In this document: positions 23,336-31,982 of the stretch, piece by piece
How positions within the stretch are numbered: the stretch's first letter is position 1
Layout: every line of letters begins with the position of its first letter
Source of the DNA: Betaproteobacteria bacterium
GTDB lineage: Bacteria; Pseudomonadota; Gammaproteobacteria; Burkholderiales; Casimicrobiaceae
Length of the DNA: 40,459 nt
NCBI GenBank assembly: GCA_005881895.1
Contig: VBCG01000034.1
Span: 1 to 40,459, forward strand
Reading direction: 5' to 3'
Translations under genes and position numbers: made by a program
The notes under the pieces: model-generated
Databases searched by the model: none
Told to the model about the DNA's origin: nothing
Seen by the model: only the letters and a program-made list of their open reading frames with translations

Positions 23336-24015
23336 TAGTTTTCGAGCTCGCGCACGACCGCGGTTTCCGTCACCAGGGTGCGACCGCGATTCGATCCGTA
23401 CTCGAGCGACAGGCGCACATCGTATTTGACGAAGAACGCATCGAACTGCTCGGGGCCGATCGTTCCAAGCGCGTAGAGCTCGTCGCGTGCCGGATCATGC
23501 GCAAGGACAATCGCGGCAAGCGGCTGCGGCGCCGGACCGGCGACGACGCGTGCGCCGGCGGCCGGATCGTAGATGCTGTGGTCGGCACAGCAATGAATGA
23601 CATTTCCGGTCGATGTGGGCGAGCGGTCTTTTTGAAACCGGATGAACGAAACGTCGCGCGTCGGGTAAGCCAGCTTGTGGGCGCAGATCGCGGAGAATGC
23701 AACCAAGTTGCGGCCGGGGCCGACGCCGCCCTGCCATGCATAGGTGGCGCCGTCTTCTCGACGTAAATCGTTGGCGGCCGCAACGCTGCGTCCGAGTTTC
23801 AGCAAAAAGCACGGCGTCGAGGCATACGGATAGTGAAAGACGAAATTCGTGTCTTCGGCAAGAGCGCCGATCCGAATCGAATTGCCGTGGATGTCAACGA
23901 GCCGAGTCTTCGCGTAATAACGGGGTGCTGCATCAGCCCATACGGATTCGCGCGAAGCGAAAGCAACGGCGCTCCCCGCAAGCGCACATGTGCGCAAAAA
24001 ACTTCGTCGTTCCAT
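23311..24015 (-). CDS. Tat-exported Rieske 2Fe-2S protein
   Basis: 234 residues. A twin-arginine signal (RRSFLR at residues 3-8, then a hydrophobic stretch) predicts export in the folded state with its cofactor. The Rieske cluster ligands are C111-A-H113 and C143-A-D-H146, separated by 29 residues. That gap is longer than in cytochrome bc1 subunits, and a beta-rich N-terminal part precedes it. Partner and reaction are unknown; no cytochrome or oxygenase is encoded next to it. It lies between the HDAC-family gene and the ABC exporter, on the same strand and with an 11-nt gap to the former. Confidence 0.88.
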   Translation of the reverse strand: MERRSFLRTCALAGSAVAFASRESVWADAAPRYYAKTRLVDIHGNSIRIGALAEDTNFVFHYPYASTPCFLLKLGRSVAAANDLRREDGATYAWQGGVGPGRNLVAFSAICAHKLAYPTRDVSFIRFQKDRSPTSTGNVIHCCADHSIYDPAAGARVVAGPAPQPLAAIVLAHDPARDELYALGTIGPEQFDAFFVKYDVRLSLEYGSNRGRTLVTETAVVRELENYCKTTIRC

Positions 24016-24026
24016 GTGCCGGCCAC

Positions 24027-24950
24027 CTAGGCAGCAACGAGCTCCCGCACATGCTCGGTCACACTTCGACCCAGCGCCGACAGCGCGTAGCCGCCTTCGA
24101 GGGACGAGACGATTCGCCCTTCTGCGTACTTTGCCGCCACCTGGGCGATCTCGCGCGTGACCCAGCCGTAATCGGCTTCGACGAATTTGAGATTCGCGAG
24201 CGGATCCTCCCGGTGCGCATCGAAGCCCGCGGAAACGAATATCAGCTCAGGTTGATGCTCTTCCAGCGCAGGCAGCCAATGGTCACGCACGGCCGTGCGA
24301 AATTCGGTGCTGCCGCTGCCCGGCGAGAGCGGGATGTTGACCATTTTGGGATCGTCGTTGTCTACACCACAGTACGGATACAGCGGGTGCTGGAAAGTCG
24401 ACACCATCAGGACGCGATGATCGCCGGTAAAGATTTCCTCGGTGCCGTTGCCGTGGTGCACGTCGAAATCAACGATCGCGACGCGCGAGAGTCCATGTGC
24501 AGCAAGTGCATGCGCCGCCCCGATCGCGACATTGTTGAACAGGCAAAACCCCATGGCGCGCGACTGCTCGGCATGGTGTCCCGGCGGACGCACCGCGCAA
24601 AATGCTCGGTTGCACTCTCCCGCCACCACGAGGTCGACGGCCTTGACAACGGCGCCCGCAGCGTGAAAGGCCGCTTCGAGCGTATGGGGGTTGAGCGCGG
24701 TATCGGGATCGACGAAATGCAAGCCGGTGGCAGGGCTGGCTCGCACGATCTCATCGATATAGCGCTCGCCGTGAACGCGGGCGATCTGCTCGCGTGTGGC
24801 TTTCGGCGCCGTGTAATGCTGCAGATAGCCGTCGATGCCCGCGGCGATCAGCCGGTCGCTGATCGCGGTCAGCCGATCCGGACATTCGGGATGGTAGGGA
24901 CCCATTTCGTGCAACAAACACGAGGGATGTGTCAAATAGGCGGTTGGCAT
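24027..24950 (-). CDS. Histone deacetylase-family amidohydrolase
   Basis: 307 residues, one arginase/deacetylase domain. Active-site motifs are AVRPPGHHAE (the general-base His pair), DFDVHHGNGTEEIF (zinc ligands Asp and His), SAGFDAHREDPL (zinc Asp) and the closing SLEGGYAL. The bacterial family includes acetylpolyamine and acetoin-utilisation deacetylases; the exact acetylated substrate is not visible. Cytoplasmic, no signal peptide. The start codon sits 6 nt after the G-run of the second dispersed element, which may supply the ribosome-binding site. Confidence 0.94.
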   Translation of the reverse strand: MPTAYLTHPSCLLHEMGPYHPECPDRLTAISDRLIAAGIDGYLQHYTAPKATREQIARVHGERYIDEIVRASPATGLHFVDPDTALNPHTLEAAFHAAGAVVKAVDLVVAGECNRAFCAVRPPGHHAEQSRAMGFCLFNNVAIGAAHALAAHGLSRVAIVDFDVHHGNGTEEIFTGDHRVLMVSTFQHPLYPYCGVDNDDPKMVNIPLSPGSGSTEFRTAVRDHWLPALEEHQPELIFVSAGFDAHREDPLANLKFVEADYGWVTREIAQVAAKYAEGRIVSSLEGGYALSALGRSVTEHVRELVAA

Positions 24951-24955
24951 CTAGA

Positions 24956-25050
24956 ACCCCCACGCTTGCGGCCGGGTTGGCCAATGCGGCCGCTGCGCTG
25001 CCCCCATAGGGGGAGCAATTCGCGCCTCGGGACGGCCCTTCGGCGCTCAT
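24956..25050 (-). repeat. Dispersed GC-rich element, copy 2, upstream of the HDAC-family gene
   Basis: Reads on the minus strand with the same block order as copy 1 (20883-20967). CTCCCCC, TAT and GGGGGCAG form a hairpin; an extra GC-rich insert lengthens the middle; GCGTGGGGG ends 6 nt before the start codon. Taken as a reading frame from its ATG, the differences between the copies are nearly all amino-acid changing, so it behaves as DNA or RNA, not as a conserved peptide. Confidence 0.85.
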
Positions 25051-25172
25051 GGTGGCCGGACGGCTCTTTTCCACCGCTGAACGGAGTGTAACGCCATGGT
25101 GGCCGTAATGACGAGCCGGCCTTCCCCACGCTACAGTGCGAATATTCCGCTCTCGCGACGCACCTCCAACTC
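25051..25172. other. Intergenic region between the HDAC-family gene and moxR
   Basis: Holds an 11-bp direct repeat (CATGGTGGCCG at 25048-25058 and 25095-25105). I see no clear promoter, terminator or gene in it. Confidence 0.4.
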
Positions 25173-26135
25173 ATGACGGTCCGCCCACTTTCGCAATCGT
25201 CGGTTCCGGTGGCTGAGCGCCTCGGCGCCGTCCTGCAACAACTTTCCCGCGTCGTCGTCGGCAAAACCGACCCGTTACGGGTTGCGCTGGCGTGTCTGCT
25301 CGCGCGCGGTCACCTGCTGATTGAAGACATCCCCGGCGTGGGCAAATCGACGCTAGCCCAGGCGCTGGCGACGACGCTCGGTCTTAACTACGCGCGCATT
25401 CAATTCACGAGCGATCTCTTGCCCGCGGACGTGCTCGGCGTCTCCATCTATGACGAGAACGCCCAAGCGTTTCGATTTCTCCCGGGGCCGATTTTTCATT
25501 CGGTCGTGCTGGCGGACGAGATCAACCGCGCGCCGCCGAAGACGCAAAGCGCGCTGCTCGAGGCGATGGAAGAGCGGCAAGTGTCGATGGATGGCCAGAC
25601 GCGCAAGCTACCCGATCCGTTCTTTGTCATTGCCACGCAAAATCCTGTCGAGCAGATCGGCACCTATCCGTTGCCGGAATCGCAGCTCGACCGTTTTCTG
25701 CTGGCGATCGAGCTTGGTTATCCCGATGCCGATGCAGAACGCGAGCTGCTGATGAGCGGCGACCGTCGTGCCCAGCTTTCCGAACTGCCGGCGCTCTGCG
25801 ATCCGCCGACGCTCGCGCAGTGGCAGCGCGATGCAGCGCAGATTCACGTCGCACCGGCTCTGCTCGATTACGTGCAGGCATTGCTGGCTGCTTCGCGCGG
25901 ACACCTAGCGGGCGCAAAGGGCGACCCCGGTGCCCGGCGCGGATTGAGCCCACGCGCAGGATTGATGCTGATCGCCGCCACGCGCGCGATGGCGCTGATT
26001 CATGGCCGCTCGATGGCGCTTCCCGAAGACCTGCAAGCCGTCTTCGCTGCGGTCGCAGGGCACCGGCTGGCCGGCGGCGCGCGCTCAGGCGCGGTCGAAG
26101 CGAATGCGTTGATTCGCGCAGTGGCGTTGCCGTAA
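25173..26135 (+). CDS. MoxR-family AAA ATPase
   Basis: 320 residues. Walker A is GVGKSTLA, Walker B with the following conserved stretch is LADEINRAPPKTQSALLEAM, and sensor regions are ATQNPVEQIGTYPLPE and SQLDRF. The C-terminal lid (SPRAGLMLIAATRAMAL) is typical. MoxR ATPases act as chaperones that help mature or activate partner complexes, very often with DUF58 and TgpA-type proteins, which are exactly the next two genes. Start ATG 25173 has no strong ribosome-binding site but the N-terminus fits the family. Confidence 0.95.
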   Translation: MTVRPLSQSSVPVAERLGAVLQQLSRVVVGKTDPLRVALACLLARGHLLIEDIPGVGKSTLAQALATTLGLNYARIQFTSDLLPADVLGVSIYDENAQAFRFLPGPIFHSVVLADEINRAPPKTQSALLEAMEERQVSMDGQTRKLPDPFFVIATQNPVEQIGTYPLPESQLDRFLLAIELGYPDADAERELLMSGDRRAQLSELPALCDPPTLAQWQRDAAQIHVAPALLDYVQALLAASRGHLAGAKGDPGARRGLSPRAGLMLIAATRAMALIHGRSMALPEDLQAVFAAVAGHRLAGGARSGAVEANALIRAVALP

Positions 26136-26144
26136 GGACCGTTC

Positions 26145-27131
26145 GTGCTAACGAGCGCATCGCAGGCTGCCTGGCCCGCGAACTGGATCGCGCGCGTGCG
26201 GCAGCGCGCGTTTCGCACGTCACCCGCCGATCGCGATCCGGTCATTCTGCGTCATTCGCGCATCTACATCCTGCCGACGCGCCGCGGCTTCATGTTGGTG
26301 CTCACGCTCGGCGTCATGCTGATCGCATCGCTCAACTACAGTCTATCGCTCGGTCTCGGCGTCACGTTTTTCGTTTCGGGTCTGGTCGCTGCCGCGTTGC
26401 TGCATACGTTTCGCAATCTCGCCGGAATCAAGGTGCGCCCCCTCGCCGCCGGCGACACATTCGCCGGCGAGCGCCTGGCGTTCTCCGTCGAGCTGATGGG
26501 AGGTGCGTCGGCGCGTAGCGAAATCAAGCTGCAGGCGCGCGGCACGCATGTCTTATCGGATGTCCGCGCGGGCGCTGCGCTGACGCTCACCTTGCTCGCT
26601 CCCACAGCGAAGCGCGGTCGCATCCCGCTGGGCCGGCTGACGTTGTCGTCCGACTTTCCGCTCGGACTGTGGCGCGGCTGGGCCTACGTACATTTTCCGC
26701 TGGAGGGAATCGCTTATCCGAAGCCCGAGGCCTCGGCACCGCCGTTGCCGCAAGGGCCGGGCGGCCCGGACGCATTCGCGACAGGGCGCGGCGGCGACGC
26801 CGATCTTGCCGGCATACGCGAATACCAACGCGGCGATCCGCCGCAACGCGTTGCATGGAAGGCGGTCGCGCGCGGCGCCGGCTGGTTCACCAAAGCGTTC
26901 GACGGCACTGGCGGCGGCGGTCCGGTGACGCTCGACTACGCGGCGTTGCCGCGCGAGCTTTCCGCCGAAGCGAAATTGTCGCGGCTCACGGCCTGGGTTC
27001 TCGCCGCGGAACGCGCAGCACGGCCATTCGAGCTTCGCTTGCCCGGCGCTGCGCTCGCCCTCGGCCAGGGACGCGAGCACCGTCGTCTCGCACTCTCGAC
27101 GCTGGCGCTGTTTCCTGCGGACCGAACGTGA
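26145..27131 (+). CDS. DUF58-domain membrane protein
   Basis: 328 residues from GTG 26145, 9 nt after the MoxR gene. Two membrane segments near residues 45-90 (FMLVLTLGVMLIASLNYSLS, GVTFFVSGLVAAALLHTF) are followed by a soluble part. The DUF58 hallmark is IREYQRGDPPQRVAWKA with WFTKAF shortly after. The usual C-terminal vWA-like extension is short. MoxR, DUF58 and TgpA genes form a widely conserved trio whose exact function is unsettled. It overlaps the tgpA-like gene by 4 nt (GTGA). Confidence 0.92.
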   Translation: MLTSASQAAWPANWIARVRQRAFRTSPADRDPVILRHSRIYILPTRRGFMLVLTLGVMLIASLNYSLSLGLGVTFFVSGLVAAALLHTFRNLAGIKVRPLAAGDTFAGERLAFSVELMGGASARSEIKLQARGTHVLSDVRAGAALTLTLLAPTAKRGRIPLGRLTLSSDFPLGLWRGWAYVHFPLEGIAYPKPEASAPPLPQGPGGPDAFATGRGGDADLAGIREYQRGDPPQRVAWKAVARGAGWFTKAFDGTGGGGPVTLDYAALPRELSAEAKLSRLTAWVLAAERAARPFELRLPGAALALGQGREHRRLALSTLALFPADRT

Positions 27132-29224
27132 ATTCGCGTCCCGCGCCATTCCGTTTTTTTAACGGCACGCGCGCTGTAACGCCGCGAGCCGACATCCTGG
27201 CGCCGATTCAAGTGCGCTGGCTCGGTGCGTTGATGGTCGCGGCGATGTTGCCGCAAGCCGCGCACCTGCCGCTCGGCATCGCAGCGCTTGGACTGGCGCT
27301 CGTCGCGCTACGCGTGTTCTTGATATCGCAACGCCGCGCACGCTATTTTGCGGCGCTCACGGAGCTGCCGTCATGGGCGCTTGCAGTCTTCGCGGTCGTG
27401 ATCGCGTTCGGCATCCGGCAGTGGTATGGCTATCTTCTGGGTCGCGAGCCCAGCGTCGCATTTCTGTTCGTGCTGTGCGGCATCAAGTTTCTCGAGGCAC
27501 GCGCGCGACGCGACGGAACGTTGCTCGTCTGTCTCGCAACGTTTCTGCTGATCACGCCGTTTCTTTCCAATCAATCGATGTTTGCCGCGCTCGCCGCGGC
27601 GCCGGCGTTGATGATCCTGGGTGGCGCACTCGACGCGCTCGAGCGCTCGACGGATTCCCTCGAACGTCAACGCGATTGGCGCGCAACGCTCGTTCGCACG
27701 TTGACGTTAATGGCGCAGGGTCTGCCGATCGCTCTGTTGCTGTTCGTGATGTTTCCGCGTCTCACCGGACCGCTGTGGGGACTGCCGACCGATCGCAGCG
27801 CGCGGACTGGTTTGTCCGACACGATGACACCCGGCATGTTCACCGAGCTTACGCTGTCCGACGACGTTGCGTTCCGGGTGGACTTCGAGGGCCCGACGCC
27901 GCGGCCGTCGCAACGCTATTGGCGCGGACCGGTGCTGTCGCGTTTTGATGGACGCGTCTGGAGTGCCGCCAATCCCCAGCTCGGCAGCGTCCAGATACCC
28001 AATAGCGGCAAGAACATCACGTACACGGTCACGCTCGAGCCCAGCGGCCAGCCATGGCTTTTTGCGCTCGATCTTCCCGCCGCATTGCCTCGCGTCGACA
28101 GTGAAAGCGGCGCCGCTACTCCGCCGTCGATATTCCTGGGCCTTACGCGCGATCAGCAACTGATTGCGCGGGCGCCGATCCTGCAGCCGCTGCGCTACAC
28201 GCAAGTCTCGAATCTGCGCAGCGCCTATCCTGCGACATCGGTGTTCGAAGCCCGCGCAAATCTTCGGCTGCCCGCGGGCAACCGACGCAGCGTCGAATTC
28301 GCGCGCGACCTTCGCGCGAATGTTGCGGATGACGCCGCGTTCATCAACGCAGTGCTTCAGTTCTACCGCAACGAGCCGTTCGTTTATACGCTGGCGGCGC
28401 CGTTGCTCGAACGCGAGCCGGTCGATCAGTTCCTGTTCGAGTCGCGCCGCGGATTTTGCGAGCACTATGCAAGCTCGTTCGTCGTTCTATTGCGGGCGGC
28501 CGGCATTCCGGCGCGTGTCGTGACGGGCTACCAAGGCGGGGAAATCAATCCGAATGGCGGCTATATGATCGTGCGCCAGTCGGATGCGCACGCGTGGGCG
28601 GAAGCGCTGGTCGACGGCGTCTGGCGCCGCTACGACCCGACCGCCGCCGTTGCGCCATCGCGCGTTGAACGTGGACTCGCGAGCGCGCTTCCCGCCGGCG
28701 AATCGGTGCCGCTCTTTGCCCGTTTCGACGGTGGTTGGCTCAAGGATCTCGGTCTTGCGTGGGACGCGGTGAATCACGGCTGGCGGCGGCACGTCATCGA
28801 TTTCAATTACGACCGCCAACGCGCGCTGTGGCACGAATGGAGCCTCGATCTGTTCTCGCCGTGGCAAGTCGTCGGCGGTCTCACCTTCGTCGCGGGCGTG
28901 TGGGGAGGCGCCGTTCTGCTGTGGCTCGCCATTCGCCGCCGACGTCAGGAGCGCGCGCTTGTGCTCTGGGAAGATGTCTGCCGCCGGCTTTCGCGCGCCG
29001 GATTGCCGCGGCATCCATATGAAGGGCCCCTCGCGTTCGTCGAGCGCGCCGCGGCGCGATGGCCGCAATTCGGAATCGCGCTGAAAGCGATCGGCGAGGC
29101 GTACGCGACGCTACGCTATGGAAATCTCGCTGCGGAGAGTCGTGAGCGCGCGGCGCTGATTGCGACGCTCAAGCATGCGATCGGCGCTCTGCCTTCGCCG
29201 CTGCGGCTTCGCCATGCAGCGTGA
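27128..29224 (+). CDS. TgpA-type membrane transglutaminase-like protein
   Basis: 698 residues from GTG 27128 (an in-frame opening much further upstream lies inside the DUF58 gene and is not used). The N-terminal 200 residues form several membrane segments (DUF3488). A periplasmic transglutaminase-like core follows with catalytic Cys444 in RRGFCEHYASS, His in QSDAHAWAEAL and Asp in RYDPTAAV. One more membrane segment (VVGGLTFVAGVWGGAVLLWLA) precedes a cytoplasmic DUF4129 tail. In Pseudomonas aeruginosa TgpA is needed for viability; its substrate is not settled. It completes the MoxR-DUF58-TgpA trio. Confidence 0.94.
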   Translation: MNSRPAPFRFFNGTRAVTPRADILAPIQVRWLGALMVAAMLPQAAHLPLGIAALGLALVALRVFLISQRRARYFAALTELPSWALAVFAVVIAFGIRQWYGYLLGREPSVAFLFVLCGIKFLEARARRDGTLLVCLATFLLITPFLSNQSMFAALAAAPALMILGGALDALERSTDSLERQRDWRATLVRTLTLMAQGLPIALLLFVMFPRLTGPLWGLPTDRSARTGLSDTMTPGMFTELTLSDDVAFRVDFEGPTPRPSQRYWRGPVLSRFDGRVWSAANPQLGSVQIPNSGKNITYTVTLEPSGQPWLFALDLPAALPRVDSESGAATPPSIFLGLTRDQQLIARAPILQPLRYTQVSNLRSAYPATSVFEARANLRLPAGNRRSVEFARDLRANVADDAAFINAVLQFYRNEPFVYTLAAPLLEREPVDQFLFESRRGFCEHYASSFVVLLRAAGIPARVVTGYQGGEINPNGGYMIVRQSDAHAWAEALVDGVWRRYDPTAAVAPSRVERGLASALPAGESVPLFARFDGGWLKDLGLAWDAVNHGWRRHVIDFNYDRQRALWHEWSLDLFSPWQVVGGLTFVAGVWGGAVLLWLAIRRRRQERALVLWEDVCRRLSRAGLPRHPYEGPLAFVERAAARWPQFGIALKAIGEAYATLRYGNLAAESRERAALIATLKHAIGALPSPLRLRHAA

Positions 29225-29230
29225 AGGGGG

Positions 29231-30202
29231 CTAAAGGAAATCTTCTTTCTCGAAGCCTTTCCGCGCGATCCTTCCACGTAGCTTTTCGAGCGCTTCGACT
29301 TGAATCTGGCGGATCCGCTCGCGTGTGACGCCCAACTCGGATGCGAGCTCGTCGAGCGCCGCGACGTCGCAACCGTTCAATCCGTAACGGCGCTCGATGA
29401 CAAGCCGCTGTCGGTCGGTCAGCTCGGCCAGCCATTCGCCGACGAAGCGCTCGATGCTGCTCACGTGCAGCATTAATTCCGGCGAGACGGCTGCATCATC
29501 GGCGACGCTGTCCCGTACGGTGAGCGCCGGATCGTGGTCGAGCGGCGCGTCGAGCGATACCGGCTGCTCGCGATAACGCAGCAGGCGCTCGACTTCACCT
29601 ACGTCTTTGCCAAGCAGATGCGCGACGTCCTCGAGCGTTGTATCGCGCTCGCCGGCGGGCGCGTGCGTCTCCAGATGACGCATCGCGCGAAGCACGACAT
29701 TCATCTCCTTCACGACACTCGCAGGCAGGCGAATCGTGCGCGATTGGCTCATCACCGCACGTTCGATCGATTGCCGAATCCACCAGGTTGCATACGTCGA
29801 AAAACGGAACCCGCGCTCGAGATCGAATTTTTCGAGTGCGTGGATCAGGCCCAGATTGCCTTCTTCGACGAGATCCGGCAGTGCGAGCCCGCGATGCAGA
29901 TAGTGTCGCGCAATGCTCACCACGAGACGGAGATTGCGCTCGATCAGCGTCTGGCGCGCCGAGAAATCGCCCGTACGCATTGCGCGCGCCAGCGCGAGCT
30001 CCTGCGGCGGCGTGAGCAACGGGTGTGCGCCGATGTCGTTCAGATAAAGCTGGGTCAAGTCGACGACAAAGTCGGCCGTCAGCCCTGGGCCGGGCGCGTC
30101 GAGCGGCAGCTCGAACGAGACCGTGTCGTAAGGCTCGGCGGCGTCGCTCGTGGTCGCGACGTCATCGCGCACCGGGATGTCGACAGCCGAGGTCGACTTC
30201 AT
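29231..30202 (-). CDS. rpoS: RNA polymerase sigma factor RpoS
   Basis: 323 residues, close to the E. coli length of 330. Region 1.2 is VVDLTQLYLNDIGAHPLLTP (the opening is RpoS-like), region 2 contains DLVEEGNLGLIHALEKFD and FSTYATWWIRQSIERAV, region 3 follows, and region 4 ends in GVTRERIRQIQVEALEKLR. It controls the general stress and stationary-phase response. Start ATG overlaps the nlpD stop by 4 nt. In E. coli a main rpoS promoter lies inside nlpD; the same arrangement is likely here, but I could not pick it out. It ends 6 nt from the convergent tgpA-like gene. Confidence 0.96.
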   Translation of the reverse strand: MKSTSAVDIPVRDDVATTSDAAEPYDTVSFELPLDAPGPGLTADFVVDLTQLYLNDIGAHPLLTPPQELALARAMRTGDFSARQTLIERNLRLVVSIARHYLHRGLALPDLVEEGNLGLIHALEKFDLERGFRFSTYATWWIRQSIERAVMSQSRTIRLPASVVKEMNVVLRAMRHLETHAPAGERDTTLEDVAHLLGKDVGEVERLLRYREQPVSLDAPLDHDPALTVRDSVADDAAVSPELMLHVSSIERFVGEWLAELTDRQRLVIERRYGLNGCDVAALDELASELGVTRERIRQIQVEALEKLRGRIARKGFEKEDFL

Positions 30203-31239
30203 GCCGGCGGCAAATACCGCACGGGATCCATCGGTTTGCCCAGCCGCCGAATCTCGAAATGCAGCTTCACTTGCTCGGCGTCCGTGTTCCCCATCTCGGC
30301 GATCTTCTGTCCTTTTGCGACTTGCTGACCTTCTTTGACTAGGATCTCGCGGTTGTGCGCATACGCCGACAGGTAGATGTTGTTGTGCTTGATGATGATC
30401 AGTTTGCCGTAGCCGCGAAGCCCAGTGCCGGCGTACACGACTCGGCCCGGCGCGCTCGCGAGCACCGGTTCGCCTGCCGTACCCGCGATATCAATGCCTT
30501 TGAGATTCGCGGTCTCGGAAAATGCGCCGATCAACTTTCCCTTCGCGGGCCACGACCAATCCAGCCGATCGTCGTCACCGTTGCCGCTCTGCGGCAGCCG
30601 AGCGGCTTCGCCCTTTGCGTCGGGACGCGACGGCGCGACCGCAATGCCATCCGGCGGCCCCGGCGTTGGCGCGGTGGCAGCCGACGTTGCGCCCGCCGCG
30701 GTCAGCTCGCGCACCGCCTGCTCGGAATACGGCTCCTTCAACGCCTTCGGCGCGGATTTCACGTTGTCCCCCGCACGCGCGACAGCTGGCGGCGGCGCGG
30801 GCTTCCCCTCGGCCACGACCGGCGGCGGCACGCGTAGCGGCGTCGTCGTCACGCCGGTTGCAGTGGGTGGCGCTGCACCTTCGGTCGGCGCCGCGATGCG
30901 AAGCACTTGGCCGACGCGAATGACGTTCGGATTCTCGAGGTTGTTCCACGCCGCAAGCTCGCGATAGTCGAGCCCGTTGTCGAGCGCGATTTGATGCAAC
31001 GTGTCGCCGCGCTTCACCGTATAGGTCTGCGGCCGCGCCTCGGTTTCCGCCGCAGTCGGAGCAGGAGGCGAAGTGGGGATCCCGGTCGCAGCGTTTGGCG
31101 GCGGCCTCGCCGCGCGATCCTCCACCGGCGCCGGTTCTCGCGTTGCGCACCCCACGAAGAGCAGCAGAATCAACAACGGCGCAACGATGGGCGCCCGTAC
31201 GGCTGATCGTCGAGTAAGAATCGGCAAGCGCAATGACAT
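30199..31239 (-). CDS. nlpD: NlpD-type LysM / M23 lipoprotein
   Basis: 346 residues from ATG 31239; a GTG at 31275 overlapping the pcm stop by 4 nt (GTGA) is the alternative. The signal ends in a lipobox (LFVGCA). A LysM domain follows (TYTVKRGDTLHQIALDNG to RVGQVLRI), then a Pro/Ala-rich linker, then a LytM/M23 domain (KGIDIAGTAGEPVLASAPGRVVYAGTGLRGYG). Of the zinc-binding residues of active M23 enzymes, the H-x-H region reads LHFEIRR and the first His is replaced (GIDIAG), as in NlpD. So it is probably a non-catalytic activator of amidases in cell separation. Confidence 0.93.
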   Translation of the reverse strand: MSLRLPILTRRSAVRAPIVAPLLILLLFVGCATREPAPVEDRAARPPPNAATGIPTSPPAPTAAETEARPQTYTVKRGDTLHQIALDNGLDYRELAAWNNLENPNVIRVGQVLRIAAPTEGAAPPTATGVTTTPLRVPPPVVAEGKPAPPPAVARAGDNVKSAPKALKEPYSEQAVRELTAAGATSAATAPTPGPPDGIAVAPSRPDAKGEAARLPQSGNGDDDRLDWSWPAKGKLIGAFSETANLKGIDIAGTAGEPVLASAPGRVVYAGTGLRGYGKLIIIKHNNIYLSAYAHNREILVKEGQQVAKGQKIAEMGNTDAEQVKLHFEIRRLGKPMDPVRYLPPA

Positions 31240-31271
31240 CGATTGAAGCAGCGCGGGATTCCGTGCAACGT

Positions 31272-31949
31272 TCACGCGATTCCCGGCAACAGTGGAACGA
31301 ATCTTACCGCATCGAATGTCTGTTCTCGATAGCCATTCCCCACCTCTTCGATGACGGTAAGCCGCTGCGTGCCCGCATCGTCGGGATTCGCGAGCGGCAG
31401 CACCATGCGTCCCGTCGCTCGCAGATAACGAAAGAGCGCCGTCGGAACGTGGGTCGCGCCCGCCGTCACGATGATCGCATCCACGGTGAGATCTTCGCCA
31501 AGGTCGGAGCTGCCGTCGCCATGCTTCAGCCGTACGTTCTTGATCTTGAGCGCCTGCAGGTTGCGCCGCGCCTTCGCGACGAGCGCGCCGATTCTTTCAA
31601 CGGTATAAACGGTGTTCGCGATGTGCGCGAGGACAGCCGTCTGATAGCCGCATCCGGTGCCGATCTCGAGCACGGTATCGAGAGCGCCGCCGCTTCGCGC
31701 CAATTCCGTCATTCGCGCAACGACCCACGGTTGCGAGATCGTCTGACCTTCGCCGATGGGCAGCGGCGCATCATCATAGGCACGAATGGCAAGCGCTTCG
31801 TCGACGAAAATGTGGCGTGGAACGGCGTTGATCGCAGCGAGCACGATCTCGTCGCGGATACCTTCTACGCGCAGCCGCTCGACCATCCGCGCGCGCGTGC
31901 GATCCGACGTCATCCCGATGCCGGTGTGCGTCGGCCCGCGCGTCCCCAT
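31272..31949 (-). CDS. pcm: Protein-L-isoaspartate O-methyltransferase
   Basis: 225 residues. It methylates isoaspartyl residues in aged proteins for repair, using S-adenosylmethionine. The cofactor motif I is LEIGTGCGYQTAVLA; the upstream stretch GEGQTISQPWVVARMTEL is the family signature that binds the isoaspartyl substrate. The start ATG has AGGGA upstream; ATG 31913 is also possible. It lies 33 nt after surE and its end overlaps the alternative nlpD start, in the conserved surE-pcm-nlpD-rpoS order. Confidence 0.96.
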   Translation of the reverse strand: MGTRGPTHTGIGMTSDRTRARMVERLRVEGIRDEIVLAAINAVPRHIFVDEALAIRAYDDAPLPIGEGQTISQPWVVARMTELARSGGALDTVLEIGTGCGYQTAVLAHIANTVYTVERIGALVAKARRNLQALKIKNVRLKHGDGSSDLGEDLTVDAIIVTAGATHVPTALFRYLRATGRMVLPLANPDDAGTQRLTVIEEVGNGYREQTFDAVRFVPLLPGIA

Positions 31950-31982
31950 TGCCGCGTCCCTATCGCTGCGAACGCCGGCGGT

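Noticed and set aside
26669-27127. Upstream extension of the tgpA-like frame inside the DUF58 gene
   Set aside because: The extra 150 residues are a shadow of DUF58 coding; the GTG at 27128 overlaps the DUF58 stop by 4 nt and gives the usual N-terminus.
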